Positions 7,701-14,331 of a stretch of DNA of 35,194 bases are shown in pieces (within the stretch, counting starts at the first letter, position 1; each line of letters begins with the position of its first letter). A model generated the notes under the pieces. That model saw only the letters and a list, made by a program, of their open reading frames with translations. It had not been told where the DNA came from and did not search any database. The stretch is from Bacteroidota bacterium (GTDB lineage Bacteria > Bacteroidota > Bacteroidia > B-17B0 > Aurantibacillaceae): contig JABDDQ010000017.1 of assembly GCA_013287545.1 (NCBI GenBank), positions 1 through 35,194 on the forward strand, read 5' to 3'. Made by a program: the position numbers and the translations under genes.

Positions 7701-9125
7701 TTGAAAAAAATTGTTTTCATAATAATCCTTACTCTCTCCCTTCCTTTTTGGGAGGGGGAGTTTATTTATGGGCAAATAATAACAACCTTTGCTGGAAGCC
7801 AATACATTGCACAAGGTGTAAGTCCTGGTTTATACACAGGTGATGGTGGAGCTGCAAGCGATGCAAAATTATTTCGCCCTTCTAGTGTAGCGGCTGATAA
7901 TTTAGGAAATATATATATATGCGATAATTTCAATAATGTAATTCGTAAAGTAGATACAGCGGGCATTATAAGCACGTTTGCGGGTAACCATACAACAGGT
8001 TTTAGTGGAGATGGGGGAGCTGCTACAGCAGCCCAATTAAATCTTTCACAAGGTAGAATTACAACAGATATGTCTGGTAATCTATATATATCTGATTATG
8101 GAAATGACCGTGTACGAATTGTAAATAAAGCAGGAATAATAAATACTATAGCAGGTAGTGGGTTTCACGGATATGGTGGAGATGGAGGACAAGCTACCTT
8201 AGCTAAATTAGCCTCTCCAACTGGGCTATCAACGGATGCAAATGGTAATTTATATATAGCAGACCCTGCAACAAATGTTATTCGCAAAGTAAACAAATTA
8301 GGTATCATTAGTACTTTTGCGGGGAATCATTTTTATAGTGGTACTAATTTTTATAGTGGAGACGGAGGTTATGCTACAGCAGCTACATTAAATGCTCCAG
8401 TTGATGTTACTACAGATATTATAGGGAATGTTTATATAGCCGATTGGAATAATAATGTAATTCGTAAAGTAGATACATTAGGCATTATAAGCACTTTTGC
8501 TGGCAATCATGTACTTGGTGACAATGGAGACGGGGGGCAGGCTACGGCAGCAGAATTATACTCGCCTAATGGTATAACAACAGATTTAAATGGGAATGTT
8601 TATATCTCGCAGTTTAGTAATGCTATGGCACGCAAAGTAAATACAGAAGACATTATTAATGTCTTTGCAGGCGGCGGTAATTGCACTGGTATCGGCAATG
8701 GCTATTGTGGAGATGGCGGACAAGCCACGGCTGCAAAAATAAATGTAGTAGTTGGTTTAACAGCAGATATGATTGGAAATATTTACATAACAGATGTAGT
8801 AAATAATGTTGTACGTAAAATAAGTGCGCCAAATCACCCAACTAACAATAATACTATTATTATACCAAATATATTTACCCCAAATGGAGATAGTATAAAT
8901 GATACTTTCTTTATTAAAGGAGCTGACATTATTAATTTTTCTTGTAAAATATTTGACCGTTGGGGTATATTAGTATATCAATGGAGCGATATAAATGGAG
9001 GCTGGAATGGTAAAGATAAAAATGGTGCAGCTTCTAATGATGGGACTTACTATTATATAATTTCATATACAGATAACACAGGGAAAGCAAATACTAAAAA
9101 TGGCTTTTTTCAACTATTGAAGTGA
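7701..9125 (+). CDS. Secreted NHL-repeat protein with type IX secretion C-terminal domain
   Basis: A 474-residue exported protein. It begins with a signal peptide (KKIVFIIILTLSL core), then has six copies of an NHL-type beta-propeller repeat. The repeat contains phrases like GDGGxATxAxL, then DxxGNxYIxD, then NxVIRKV and GIIxTFAGN, so one propeller is expected. From about residue 384 the gliding-motility-associated C-terminal domain (type B sorting signal of the type IX system) is clear: IPNIFTPNGDSIND, KIFDRWG, WNGKDKNG, DGTYYYIISY. The product should be moved across the outer membrane and attached or released at the surface. Its ligand is unknown. The start is TTG, since no ATG lies in frame upstream. 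Within the signal-peptide codons a small GC-rich hairpin sits where the unusual PFWEGEF residues appear. It lies inside the inverted-repeat-bounded element. Confidence 0.88.
   Translation: MKKIVFIIILTLSLPFWEGEFIYGQIITTFAGSQYIAQGVSPGLYTGDGGAASDAKLFRPSSVAADNLGNIYICDNFNNVIRKVDTAGIISTFAGNHTTGFSGDGGAATAAQLNLSQGRITTDMSGNLYISDYGNDRVRIVNKAGIINTIAGSGFHGYGGDGGQATLAKLASPTGLSTDANGNLYIADPATNVIRKVNKLGIISTFAGNHFYSGTNFYSGDGGYATAATLNAPVDVTTDIIGNVYIADWNNNVIRKVDTLGIISTFAGNHVLGDNGDGGQATAAELYSPNGITTDLNGNVYISQFSNAMARKVNTEDIINVFAGGGNCTGIGNGYCGDGGQATAAKINVVVGLTADMIGNIYITDVVNNVVRKISAPNHPTNNNTIIIPNIFTPNGDSINDTFFIKGADIINFSCKIFDRWGILVYQWSDINGGWNGKDKNGAASNDGTYYYIISYTDNTGKANTKNGFFQLLK
7732..7760 (+). repeat. GC-rich imperfect hairpin within the signal-peptide codons
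   Basis: A run of CTCTCTCCC followed by TTCCTTTTT and GGGAGGGGGAG forms a CTCCC/GGGAG stem that can be lengthened with imperfect pairs. It stands out in an AT-rich gene and encodes the odd PFWEGEF segment between the hydrophobic core and the probable cleavage region. It could be a short palindromic repeat inserted in frame; this is inference. Confidence 0.35.
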
Positions 9126-9207
9126 GCAGTATTTTGTTTATAACCTGTTTGTAAAAGCAAAAATATTTTTACTCAAAAAATTACAATAGGTTGTATTTTT
9201 ATTAAAG

Positions 9208-9236
9208 CCAAAAGCCCTGTTCCAGAGGGCTTTTGG
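9208..9236 (+). terminator. Intrinsic terminator after the NHL gene
   Basis: A perfect 11-bp stem, CCAAAAGCCCT with AGGGCTTTTGG, encloses a 7-base loop. It is followed by TAGTATTTTTT. It lies about 80 bases after the stop of the NHL gene and separates it from the downstream 88-residue gene. Confidence 0.85.
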
Positions 9237-9292
9237 TAGTATTTTTTAAAGTTTAAGTTGTATCAAATATACGTATTAAAATTTGTATTGCC

Positions 9293-9559
9293 ATGACTGA
9301 AACAAAAAATTTAACTAACAAAATTGAGATACCTTATAAAACTAAGCTTCAAATAACCAATTTAATTATTGAAATAGTAGTTGTATGGAAGTCTTTGCCA
9401 TTAAGCGAGATAGTAGAGTATTGTAAGAATAGGGATAAAACATTAGATGAAAAAGATATTTTAGAAGTTTGTAGAACAATTCCTTTTAACAGAATCCATA
9501 CTAACCCTAATTCCGATGAGCTTGTTGGGTTATATTGTTATATAGATTATAGTAAATAG
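9293..9559 (+). CDS. Hypothetical protein, 88 residues
   Basis: Not recognised. It is a small, soluble-looking protein without a signal peptide or membrane segment. A hydrophobic helix (LQITNLIIEIVVVW) is followed by a stretch with a Leu/Ile/Glu pattern (LPLSEIVEYCKNRDKTLDEKD, around residues 55-75, then ILEVCRTIPFNRIHTN) that could be a small winged-helix-like fold; this is a guess. The ATG is preceded by an AT-rich leader downstream of a strong terminator, so it has its own promoter or is not expressed. Its last 53 bases overlap, on the opposite strand, the end of the 139-residue gene. It lies inside the putative element. Confidence 0.5.
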   Translation: MTETKNLTNKIEIPYKTKLQITNLIIEIVVVWKSLPLSEIVEYCKNRDKTLDEKDILEVCRTIPFNRIHTNPNSDELVGLYCYIDYSK

Positions 9560-9926
9560 TAAACTTAATTTTAATAATTAATGATACTGTATTTTCTATA
9601 TGAGTATTATTTGAGTCTTTGAAAAATAAAGAGAATTTCAAATTTTGAATATCCTGAAACTTGATTGATTCTTTATTTTTATTATTAATTGGATAGAAGC
9701 GTTTTTTAAAATTCATGTAGCTAATATCTTCAATTAGACTGTTTCTTTTTATTCTGATAAAGACATCATTAATATATTCATCATCAGGAATCAATATTTC
9801 TTCAATTTGTTTTACCTCTAAAGAATTATAACCAATTGATTCTATTGAACAATTACTACCTACTAAATTTTGTGATGGGTATTCAAATGTTATAAATCCC
9901 AATTCGTTTTTTTTAATTTTTTTCAA
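9507..9926 (-). CDS. Hypothetical protein, 139 residues, paired with XRE regulator
   Basis: Not recognised. The start appears to be TTG (MKKIKKNELGF), 10 bases after the stop of the XRE gene, and a stop codon lies a few codons upstream in the same frame. The protein is rich in Lys, Asn and Ile, with no signal peptide. Beta-strand-like segments alternate (LGFITFEY, EILIPDDEYINDVFIRIKR, NLKFSLFFKD, VSLIIKIKFTIYY), so a beta-rich cytosolic domain is likely. Pairing with a small XRE repressor is reminiscent of toxin-antitoxin or self-regulated accessory pairs, but no toxin motif is seen. Base composition is very AT-rich compared with the core genes around the element. The last 53 bases overlap the convergent 88-residue gene. 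Confidence 0.55.
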   Translation of the reverse strand: MKKIKKNELGFITFEYPSQNLVGSNCSIESIGYNSLEVKQIEEILIPDDEYINDVFIRIKRNSLIEDISYMNFKKRFYPINNKNKESIKFQDIQNLKFSLFFKDSNNTHIENTVSLIIKIKFTIYYNLYNNITQQAHRN

Positions 9927-9936
9927 GCGATACTTT

Positions 9937-10160
9937 TTAATCTAAATTAGAAACCATCAAGTCTTTTATATCTATTTCAAGGGCATCCGAAATCTTCAAT
10001 AAGGTCTTTAATGTGGGGCTTGTTTTCCCCGCTTCTATCGCTGCATGTTCTGTTTATCAAACCCACAAGAATAGGCAAGGGCAACTTGTGTAATACCTTT
10101 CTCCTTACGTATCCTCGTTATATTAAGTGCTAGCTTTTTAAGATAGTCTTTATCTTTCAT
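9937..10160 (-). pseudogene. XRE-family helix-turn-helix repressor, frameshifted
   Basis: A small Cro/CI-type DNA-binding protein. From the ATG at 10160 the frame reads MKDKDYLKKLALNITRIRKE, then GITQVALAYSCGFDKQNM, and stops within two codons. One base shift restores the rest of a textbook HTH domain: AIEAGKTSPTLKTLLKISDA, then LEIDIKDLMVSNLD and a stop. The break lies at about 10040-10043, and the total length of 224 bases is one short of 75 codons. So a single base is missing, either by real mutation or by sequencing error. A restored protein would be 74 residues. The gene is first of a pair with the 139-residue gene and would normally repress its own promoter; palindromes at 10196-10210 and 10274-10291 are candidate operators. 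Confidence 0.8.
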
Positions 10161-10195
10161 CCGTAAAAATGGATGTGGTTGAAGACGGTGAAATT

Positions 10196-10210
10196 GAATC
10201 AAATTGATTC
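10196..10210. promoter_or_regulatory. 15-bp palindrome upstream of the XRE gene
   Basis: GAATCAAATTGATTC is a perfect palindrome about a central base, 36 bases upstream of the XRE start codon. Its position and symmetry suit an operator for the dimeric XRE repressor. The same half-sites recur at 7536-7567 at the other end of the element. Confidence 0.4.
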
Positions 10211-10273
10211 TAAAAAACTGTTTATAAGAAGTGATAAAACGAAAAAAAATATGTTTTGTTTTATTGATTATAA

Positions 10274-10291
10274 CGCTATGTTCGTATAGCG
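10274..10291. promoter_or_regulatory. CGCTAT palindrome inside the right terminal repeat
   Basis: CGCTATGTTCGTATAGCG has perfect 6-bp arms around GTTCGT. It overlaps the inner conserved block of the right terminal repeat, whose left counterpart is not palindromic. It may be a transposase or XRE binding site, or a hairpin; sequence alone cannot decide. Confidence 0.4.
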
Positions 10292-10359
10292 AAAAATCCA
10301 AAAACAGCATTAGTCTCTAAAAAGACTTAAAAAACTGTCTTTAAAGGGATAGGCGCGAA
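10277..10359 (-). repeat. Right terminal inverted repeat of the element
   Basis: Read on the minus strand from 10359, the first 30 bases are identical to the left end; one extra T then precedes the shared AAG. The inner block TTTTCGCTATACGAACATA (10295-10277) pairs with 7507-7525 on the left. Between them is an extra small hairpin with arms AGTCT and AGACT not present on the left. Confidence 0.75.
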
Positions 10360-10363
10360 TTAT
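10360..10363 (+). repeat. Right copy of TTAT target-site duplication (putative)
   Basis: TTAT directly outside the right terminal inverted repeat equals the four bases outside the left one. It lies immediately after the stop codon of the methyltransferase gene (minus strand). Confidence 0.5.
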
Positions 10364-11392
10364 TTAATCGTTTGTTTTAATAAAATGCACCCACTGCGAA
10401 CTACCCAAGCGAGATTCTTTTTTGGTAAACACGGGTATAGCAAGTACTAAATTAACTGCAAAAGCAGCCATCTTCATTGCTTTAAATACATGTTTGTTTT
10501 TTATTTTAAACACCTGGTTTTCAAAGCTGCCACTTTTTTGAGAATTTCTTAATAACCGGTAAAAGGCAAATTCTTTTACGCCGGCTACAAAGCTGTCGTC
10601 TTCCATTTTATAATCCTCGACCCTAAACCCATTTTGACTACCTATTATTTCAAAACATTTTTTATTCCAACGCCCAATGTGGTTTGGAGGCATATCTAAC
10701 AAAGCGCCATTAAGTTCGTTAAACTCAATTCTACTGCCGTTAGGAACCGCAATAAAAAGACTACCACCGCTTTTAATAAGCCAGTTTAATTTTTGAAACA
10801 AAGGGCCTAAATTATCTAAGTGCTCAAGCACCTGAAACATGCACACCGCATCAAAGTTTTTCATTAACTCGGGGTTAGATAAGTTTCTAAAATCATCGGC
10901 AAAGCATTTCACCCCAAATTTTTCTATCTGTTCTCTTCCGTATACAGAAAATTCCGTGCAAAAAATATTTTCTTTCGGTACAATATTTTCAGCCACTCTT
11001 TTTACAAAAGCGCCATCACCCGCACCAATCTCCATAAATTTAAGGTTGGACTTGGAACGTTTGTTTAACACATCATAGGTTTGTTGAAACTCCCATTTCC
11101 ACGTCGGGTAACTGGAGTAAATATAAGCAAGACTATAAAAGCGCGCATCGCCCGCAATGTATGGGTTGCTATAACAAAATTCACAATTATCACATCGAAC
11201 AACATCGCATGTACTTTTACCCCAAAGAACTTCGATATGCGATACCAAATCTGCAAATCTTTCAGGATGTTTTTCTGCCAATACAAAATGCTGTGCCGCT
11301 TCTTTACTAGTTACAGTCCATAAGTGATGTGCTTTATTGGTAGAACAAACAGGGCATTTAGCTTCCTTTGGCAATAGCGAATATTTCTGCAT
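10364..11392 (-). CDS. Class I SAM-dependent methyltransferase with N-terminal cysteine motifs
   Basis: A 342-residue enzyme. The N-terminus carries CPVC (13-16) and a second Cys group CDNCEFC (67-73), which together could hold a zinc ion. The Rossmann methyltransferase core begins at about residue 117 with the SAM-binding FMEIGAGDGAFV. It continues with DAVCMFQVLEHL (181-192) and a post-core SGGSLFIAVPN. This architecture (zinc-binding head plus methyltransferase-23-like core) is common among sugar or surface-polymer methyltransferases of Bacteroidota; the acceptor is unknown. It lies 35 bases downstream of hemJ on the same strand and may share its transcript. Its stop codon sits directly against the right end of the inserted element. 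Confidence 0.85.
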   Translation of the reverse strand: MQKYSLLPKEAKCPVCSTNKAHHLWTVTSKEAAQHFVLAEKHPERFADLVSHIEVLWGKSTCDVVRCDNCEFCYSNPYIAGDARFYSLAYIYSSYPTWKWEFQQTYDVLNKRSKSNLKFMEIGAGDGAFVKRVAENIVPKENIFCTEFSVYGREQIEKFGVKCFADDFRNLSNPELMKNFDAVCMFQVLEHLDNLGPLFQKLNWLIKSGGSLFIAVPNGSRIEFNELNGALLDMPPNHIGRWNKKCFEIIGSQNGFRVEDYKMEDDSFVAGVKEFAFYRLLRNSQKSGSFENQVFKIKNKHVFKAMKMAAFAVNLVLAIPVFTKKESRLGSSQWVHFIKTND

Positions 11393-11427
11393 AATTACTT
11401 TTCTGTCTTTATATGGCGTCTATTGTT

Positions 11428-11985
11428 TTATAATTGATTATTTTTTTCGCGCTTCTTTTTATAAATAAAAGCTGCGGTCATAATTACGGCTGTTAGCATA
11501 ACCAAGCCTAAACCACCCCAAACAAGGCTGCCTGTGCTTTTTGTAGTTACTAAAAACACAATGGCAAATAGTAAAATAGTGGCCACTTCATTAAACAAAC
11601 GCAAACCAAACGATTTACCTGTATATGAGTTTGTTTTCATTTTATTAAAAATAGCCTGACAGCGGAACTGATATACAAACAACACGCCTACAAAAAACAA
11701 CTTCAGCATCATCCAAGGTTGTGTTAAGTAGTACTCCAAATTTAAAAAGTACATCCAAAAGCCAAACACGGCAGTTAGTATAGCCGATGGCCATGTGATG
11801 CCGTACCACAAACGTTTTTGCATTAACTGAAACTGAGGCACTAATACATTTTTTTCGGCTTCGGTTTTTTGGTTGGCTTCAGTTTGGTAAATAAACAAAC
11901 GCACAATGTAAAACAAGCCGGCAAACCAGCACACTACAAAAATAATGTGCAGGGCCTTTATATAGTTAATATTTATAGCATCCAT
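11428..11985 (-). CDS. hemJ: Protoporphyrinogen IX oxidase HemJ-like membrane protein
   Basis: A 185-residue polytopic inner-membrane protein of the HemJ (UPF0093) family, which oxidises protoporphyrinogen IX to protoporphyrin IX in haem synthesis. Support: the first helix ALHIIFVVCWFAGLFYIVRL holds the conserved His and the WFAGLFY-x-x-R motif. The pattern LTQPWMMLKLFFV fits the conserved W...K region, and RLFNEVATILL matches the R..NE segment. Four to five membrane helices are visible and the length fits. The C-terminal extension (VWGGLGLVMLTAVIMTAAF, then basic residues) adds one more helix, which not all homologues have. The gene reads from a promoter box TAATTTTG (minus strand, 12002-11995), only about 10 bases before the ATG. 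Confidence 0.88.
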   Translation of the reverse strand: MDAININYIKALHIIFVVCWFAGLFYIVRLFIYQTEANQKTEAEKNVLVPQFQLMQKRLWYGITWPSAILTAVFGFWMYFLNLEYYLTQPWMMLKLFFVGVLFVYQFRCQAIFNKMKTNSYTGKSFGLRLFNEVATILLFAIVFLVTTKSTGSLVWGGLGLVMLTAVIMTAAFIYKKKREKNNQL

Positions 11986-11994
11986 AAATCGTTA

Positions 11995-12002
11995 CAAAAT
12001 TA
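11995..12002 (-). promoter_or_regulatory. hemJ -7 box
   Basis: On the minus strand TAATTTTG matches the Bacteroidota TAnnTTTG -7 form, about 10 bases before the hemJ ATG. The -33 region has TTA instead of TTG at 18 bases, so the match is partial. Confidence 0.4.
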
Positions 12003-12380
12003 CTTAAAATTTCGCGCCTAATTTTAGTTTATAGCTTTGTTTGTTTTTAAGTGTTCCTTGTTATACTACATTTTAAATTTTTAATGATTAAGAGAAAATC
12101 CTCCCACACCAAAACCCTTGCAGAGGGTGTGTGCTTTGCTTTCCTCTCCTTTTCTTTTTTTTCCTTTCCTTTTCTTTGTGTAGTTTCTTGGGTAAGAAAC
12201 TCCTTATTTTATACATTTTTTGGTCACATACAATGGCAGTACAATCGTCCCGCACAAAGACACCACCTTTTCAAAAGCTTTTCACAAAACTACCATTAAC
12301 CATAAAACACAACTGTACTTTGCGGCAGGTTTTTACTTTTAAAATACGTTAATTAGGTTTCTTTTAATTTTATTTTGTCT

Positions 12381-12388
12381 TACTTTTG
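12381..12388 (+). promoter_or_regulatory. -7 box of the lipoprotein gene
   Basis: TACTTTTG fits TAnnTTTG and lies 7 bases before the ATG at 12396. No TTG is found at the usual -33 spacing. Confidence 0.35.
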
Positions 12389-12395
12389 ATGTGAA

Positions 12396-12797
12396 ATGAA
12401 AACAAAATTTATTTTTATAGCCCTTATTGGTTTTTTAATTGCAAGCATCTACTCGTGTACTAAAGCGGGCACAGGTGGCAACGCAACTGTGGTAGCCAAA
12501 GTTTATAATACAGATAATGGTAGTGCCCCGGTTAACGGTGCAACCATTTATATAAAATACGGACAAAGCACTCCACCCAGTGCCAATAACACAGGTTATG
12601 ATGACCATAAAGTAGCGGCAGCAAACAGCAACTCAGTAACCTTTACCGGACTTCAACAAGGCACTTATTATTTTTACGCCGAAGGAAATGCGGGTACAAC
12701 AACTTCGCCTCAACCTGTTTCGGGTGGTGGTCCGTTTAGCCTTACACACGCTAATCGTAACGGTACCAGTACCGCTACTATAGGTGTAGCTTACTAA
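12396..12797 (+). CDS. Small exported lipoprotein of unknown function
   Basis: A 133-residue protein with a lipoprotein signal peptide: Lys-rich start, hydrophobic FIFIALIGFLIASIYS, lipobox Cys21. The mature part looks beta-rich. Segments such as ATVVAKVYN, GATIYIKYG and SVTFTGLQQGTYYFYAEGN resemble one carboxypeptidase-regulatory or transthyretin-like beta-sandwich, in which the GLQQGTYYF turn is typical. No catalytic motif is seen. It is expected to be anchored in the periplasm or at the cell surface. It ends only 3 bases from the convergent flavoprotein gene, so both transcripts must end inside each other or lack intrinsic terminators. Confidence 0.8.
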   Translation: MKTKFIFIALIGFLIASIYSCTKAGTGGNATVVAKVYNTDNGSAPVNGATIYIKYGQSTPPSANNTGYDDHKVAAANSNSVTFTGLQQGTYYFYAEGNAGTTTSPQPVSGGGPFSLTHANRNGTSTATIGVAY

Positions 12798-12800
12798 AAA

Positions 12801-14288
12801 TTATTCTGTGGTTATCAGTGAGCTGATAGGTGTACAAACTCCATTCTCACAGGTATAACATTGTAACTTGTCTTTAAACACCGCAGGTTTGTAAATAGAT
12901 TTGCCCAGCAACATGCGCAAGCACTCCTGTATGCCTTCTATAATACTTGGGTGCGGATGTATCATATCTGCCAGCTCTCTAATGCCCTGGTTAGTGTGTA
13001 CTAAATAGGCAACCGCTTGTATGGCGCTGCTGGCATGTTCGCCAACGGCACGCATGCCTAAAATGCGCATGCCATTATCGTTAGTTACCAATATTTTAAA
13101 AAAGCCTTTTGTTTTACGCATGGCAATAGCGCGGGCGTTTGTACTATAATCTAACTTAACAACCTTAACCGGAATGTTTTTTTCTCTTACCTCCTGTTCA
13201 CTCATACCAACCGCTCCCACCTCAGGGTTTAAAAACATAATGGTAGAAATATTTTTGTACGATATAGGTTTAATGGCCGGACCAAACATGCGCACCACCG
13301 CATGGCGTGCCTCACGTTCGCCAACACTTACCAAGGCAATGCCCCCCGTAACATCGCCTGCTACAAATATATTGGGTACGTTTGTTTGTGTATCATCATG
13401 AAAAATAAAGCCCCGCTCAGTAAGTTTTACGCCTGCATTTTCTAAACCAATATTTTCAATATTTGGTACACGCCCAACAGCCACTAATGCTTTATCAACC
13501 GTAATTCGTTCGCGTTCGCCATCTTTATATAAAAGCTCGTACTCAACTTTTCCATCTTTAATTTCCATGCGTTCTAAGGCCGAGTTGTGATGTACTACCA
13601 CACCCTTACGCTCCATGTTTTCGGTAACGGTTTTAGAAATATCCTCATCTTCAAACGGAAGTATACGATTGGCTTTATCTATAATGTAAACTTTTGTTTT
13701 TCCGAAGTTTGAAAAGATAGTTGCAAACTCACAACCAATAACCCCTGCACCCAATATCACAAGGCTTTCGGGGAAATCAAGAATATTTTTTACCCCATCG
13801 CTGGTTACAATAATTTTTTCATCAATAGGAATATTAGGTAAATAACGCGGATGGCTCCCGGTAGCAATTAAAATATTTTCTGTTTTTACCAAGTGTGTTG
13901 AGCCATCTTCTTTTTTTACCTCAACCGTATTTTTATCTATAATTTTTGCAAAGCCTTTTTCGTAATGAAAAAGTTTAGAGCCTAAAGCCGCTTCCAGTAA
14001 TCCTAAATGAAGCGTCATTTGTGTTTTACGCTCAAAAGCAGCTTCGCGTACATTTTTGGTAATGTCTTCAAAAGGTATCTCGTAGGTCGGAATGGTTTCG
14101 TGGATGGCAGAAACACGCATGGAGTGTTCCCAAAGTGTTTTAGAGGTTAGCACCCCATCGTAAATGCCCGCACCGCCCAGGCGGTGTTTTTCTATAATTA
14201 AAACTTTCTTTTTAAAATCGAGTGCACGCATGGCGCCCGCATATCCGGCAGGCCCACCACCTATAACAACTAAATCAAACGTGTTCAT
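12801..14288 (-). CDS. Lpd-like FAD/NAD(P) flavoprotein lacking the redox disulfide
   Basis: A 495-residue member of the pyridine nucleotide-disulfide oxidoreductase family. FAD-binding VVIGGGPAGYAGA is at the N-terminus, the NAD(P) Rossmann LVILGAGVIGCEFA is central, VPNIFVAGDVTGG is present, and the dimerisation domain ends in IHPHPSIIE with the active His446-Glu451 pair. In dihydrolipoamide dehydrogenase the first domain has GGTCLNVGCIPSK; here the same place reads GGAGIYDGVLTSK (38-50), so both cysteines and the proline are gone. A C-terminal extension carries Cys477, Cys480 and Cys485 (CYTCENGVC), absent from standard Lpd. It may act as a two-electron transhydrogenase-like or quinone reductase enzyme, or may use the new cysteines; neither is proven. 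It has no 2-oxo acid dehydrogenase genes nearby. Confidence 0.85.
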   Translation of the reverse strand: MNTFDLVVIGGGPAGYAGAMRALDFKKKVLIIEKHRLGGAGIYDGVLTSKTLWEHSMRVSAIHETIPTYEIPFEDITKNVREAAFERKTQMTLHLGLLEAALGSKLFHYEKGFAKIIDKNTVEVKKEDGSTHLVKTENILIATGSHPRYLPNIPIDEKIIVTSDGVKNILDFPESLVILGAGVIGCEFATIFSNFGKTKVYIIDKANRILPFEDEDISKTVTENMERKGVVVHHNSALERMEIKDGKVEYELLYKDGERERITVDKALVAVGRVPNIENIGLENAGVKLTERGFIFHDDTQTNVPNIFVAGDVTGGIALVSVGEREARHAVVRMFGPAIKPISYKNISTIMFLNPEVGAVGMSEQEVREKNIPVKVVKLDYSTNARAIAMRKTKGFFKILVTNDNGMRILGMRAVGEHASSAIQAVAYLVHTNQGIRELADMIHPHPSIIEGIQECLRMLLGKSIYKPAVFKDKLQCYTCENGVCTPISSLITTE

Positions 14289-14331
14289 ATAGCTAAATTA
14301 GTTGCGCTAAATTACAGAATACAAATCAATT

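Larger units (their letters stand above)
7451..10359. mobile_element. Putative non-autonomous transposon-like element, 2.9 kb
   Basis: The segment is bounded by terminal inverted repeats that start TTCGCGCCTATCCC and match over 33 bases with one single-base indel. Each abuts a TTAT direct repeat. Removing it and one TTAT leaves the convergent genes pdxH and the methyltransferase with only 4 bases between their stop codons, a plausible ancestral arrangement. Inside are an NHL-repeat secreted protein, an 88-residue unknown, a 139-residue unknown and a frameshifted XRE repressor. The right half is noticeably more AT-rich than the flanks. No transposase or recombinase is recognisable. If mobile it needs an enzyme in trans, or it is a decayed copy. 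An invertible segment flanked by recombination sites is the main alternative; the TTAT repeat favours transposition. Confidence 0.55.
11986..12395. other. Intergenic region between hemJ and the lipoprotein gene
   Basis: About 410 bases with no convincing gene. It holds the hemJ promoter box at the left edge, a GC-richer hairpin (CACACC at 12105-12110 with GGTGTG at 12126-12131), a pyrimidine-rich tract of about 45 bases (about 12133-12178), and a hairpin with 8-bp arms AGTTTCTT/AAGAAACT around GGGT (12182-12201). A promoter-like TACTTTTG lies at 12381-12388, just before the lipoprotein ATG. Short open frames across it are low-complexity and not gene-like. Confidence 0.6.

Noticed and set aside
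10161-10310. Longer N-terminus for the XRE gene
   Set aside because: The added residues are AT-driven and unlike any XRE protein, and they cover the palindromes and promoter region.
12010-12020. TTTCGCGCCTA, shared with the element ends
   Set aside because: Only about 12 bases match and there is no second end nearby; a chance match or a tiny relic cannot be told apart.
12051-12352. Two open frames of 73 and 82 codons
   Set aside because: Low-complexity Phe/Ser/Leu composition from the pyrimidine tract, with no gene-like features.
12813-12828. TATCAG/CTGATA hairpin near the convergent gene ends
   Set aside because: It lies in the coding end of the flavoprotein gene and has no T-run; not counted as a terminator.
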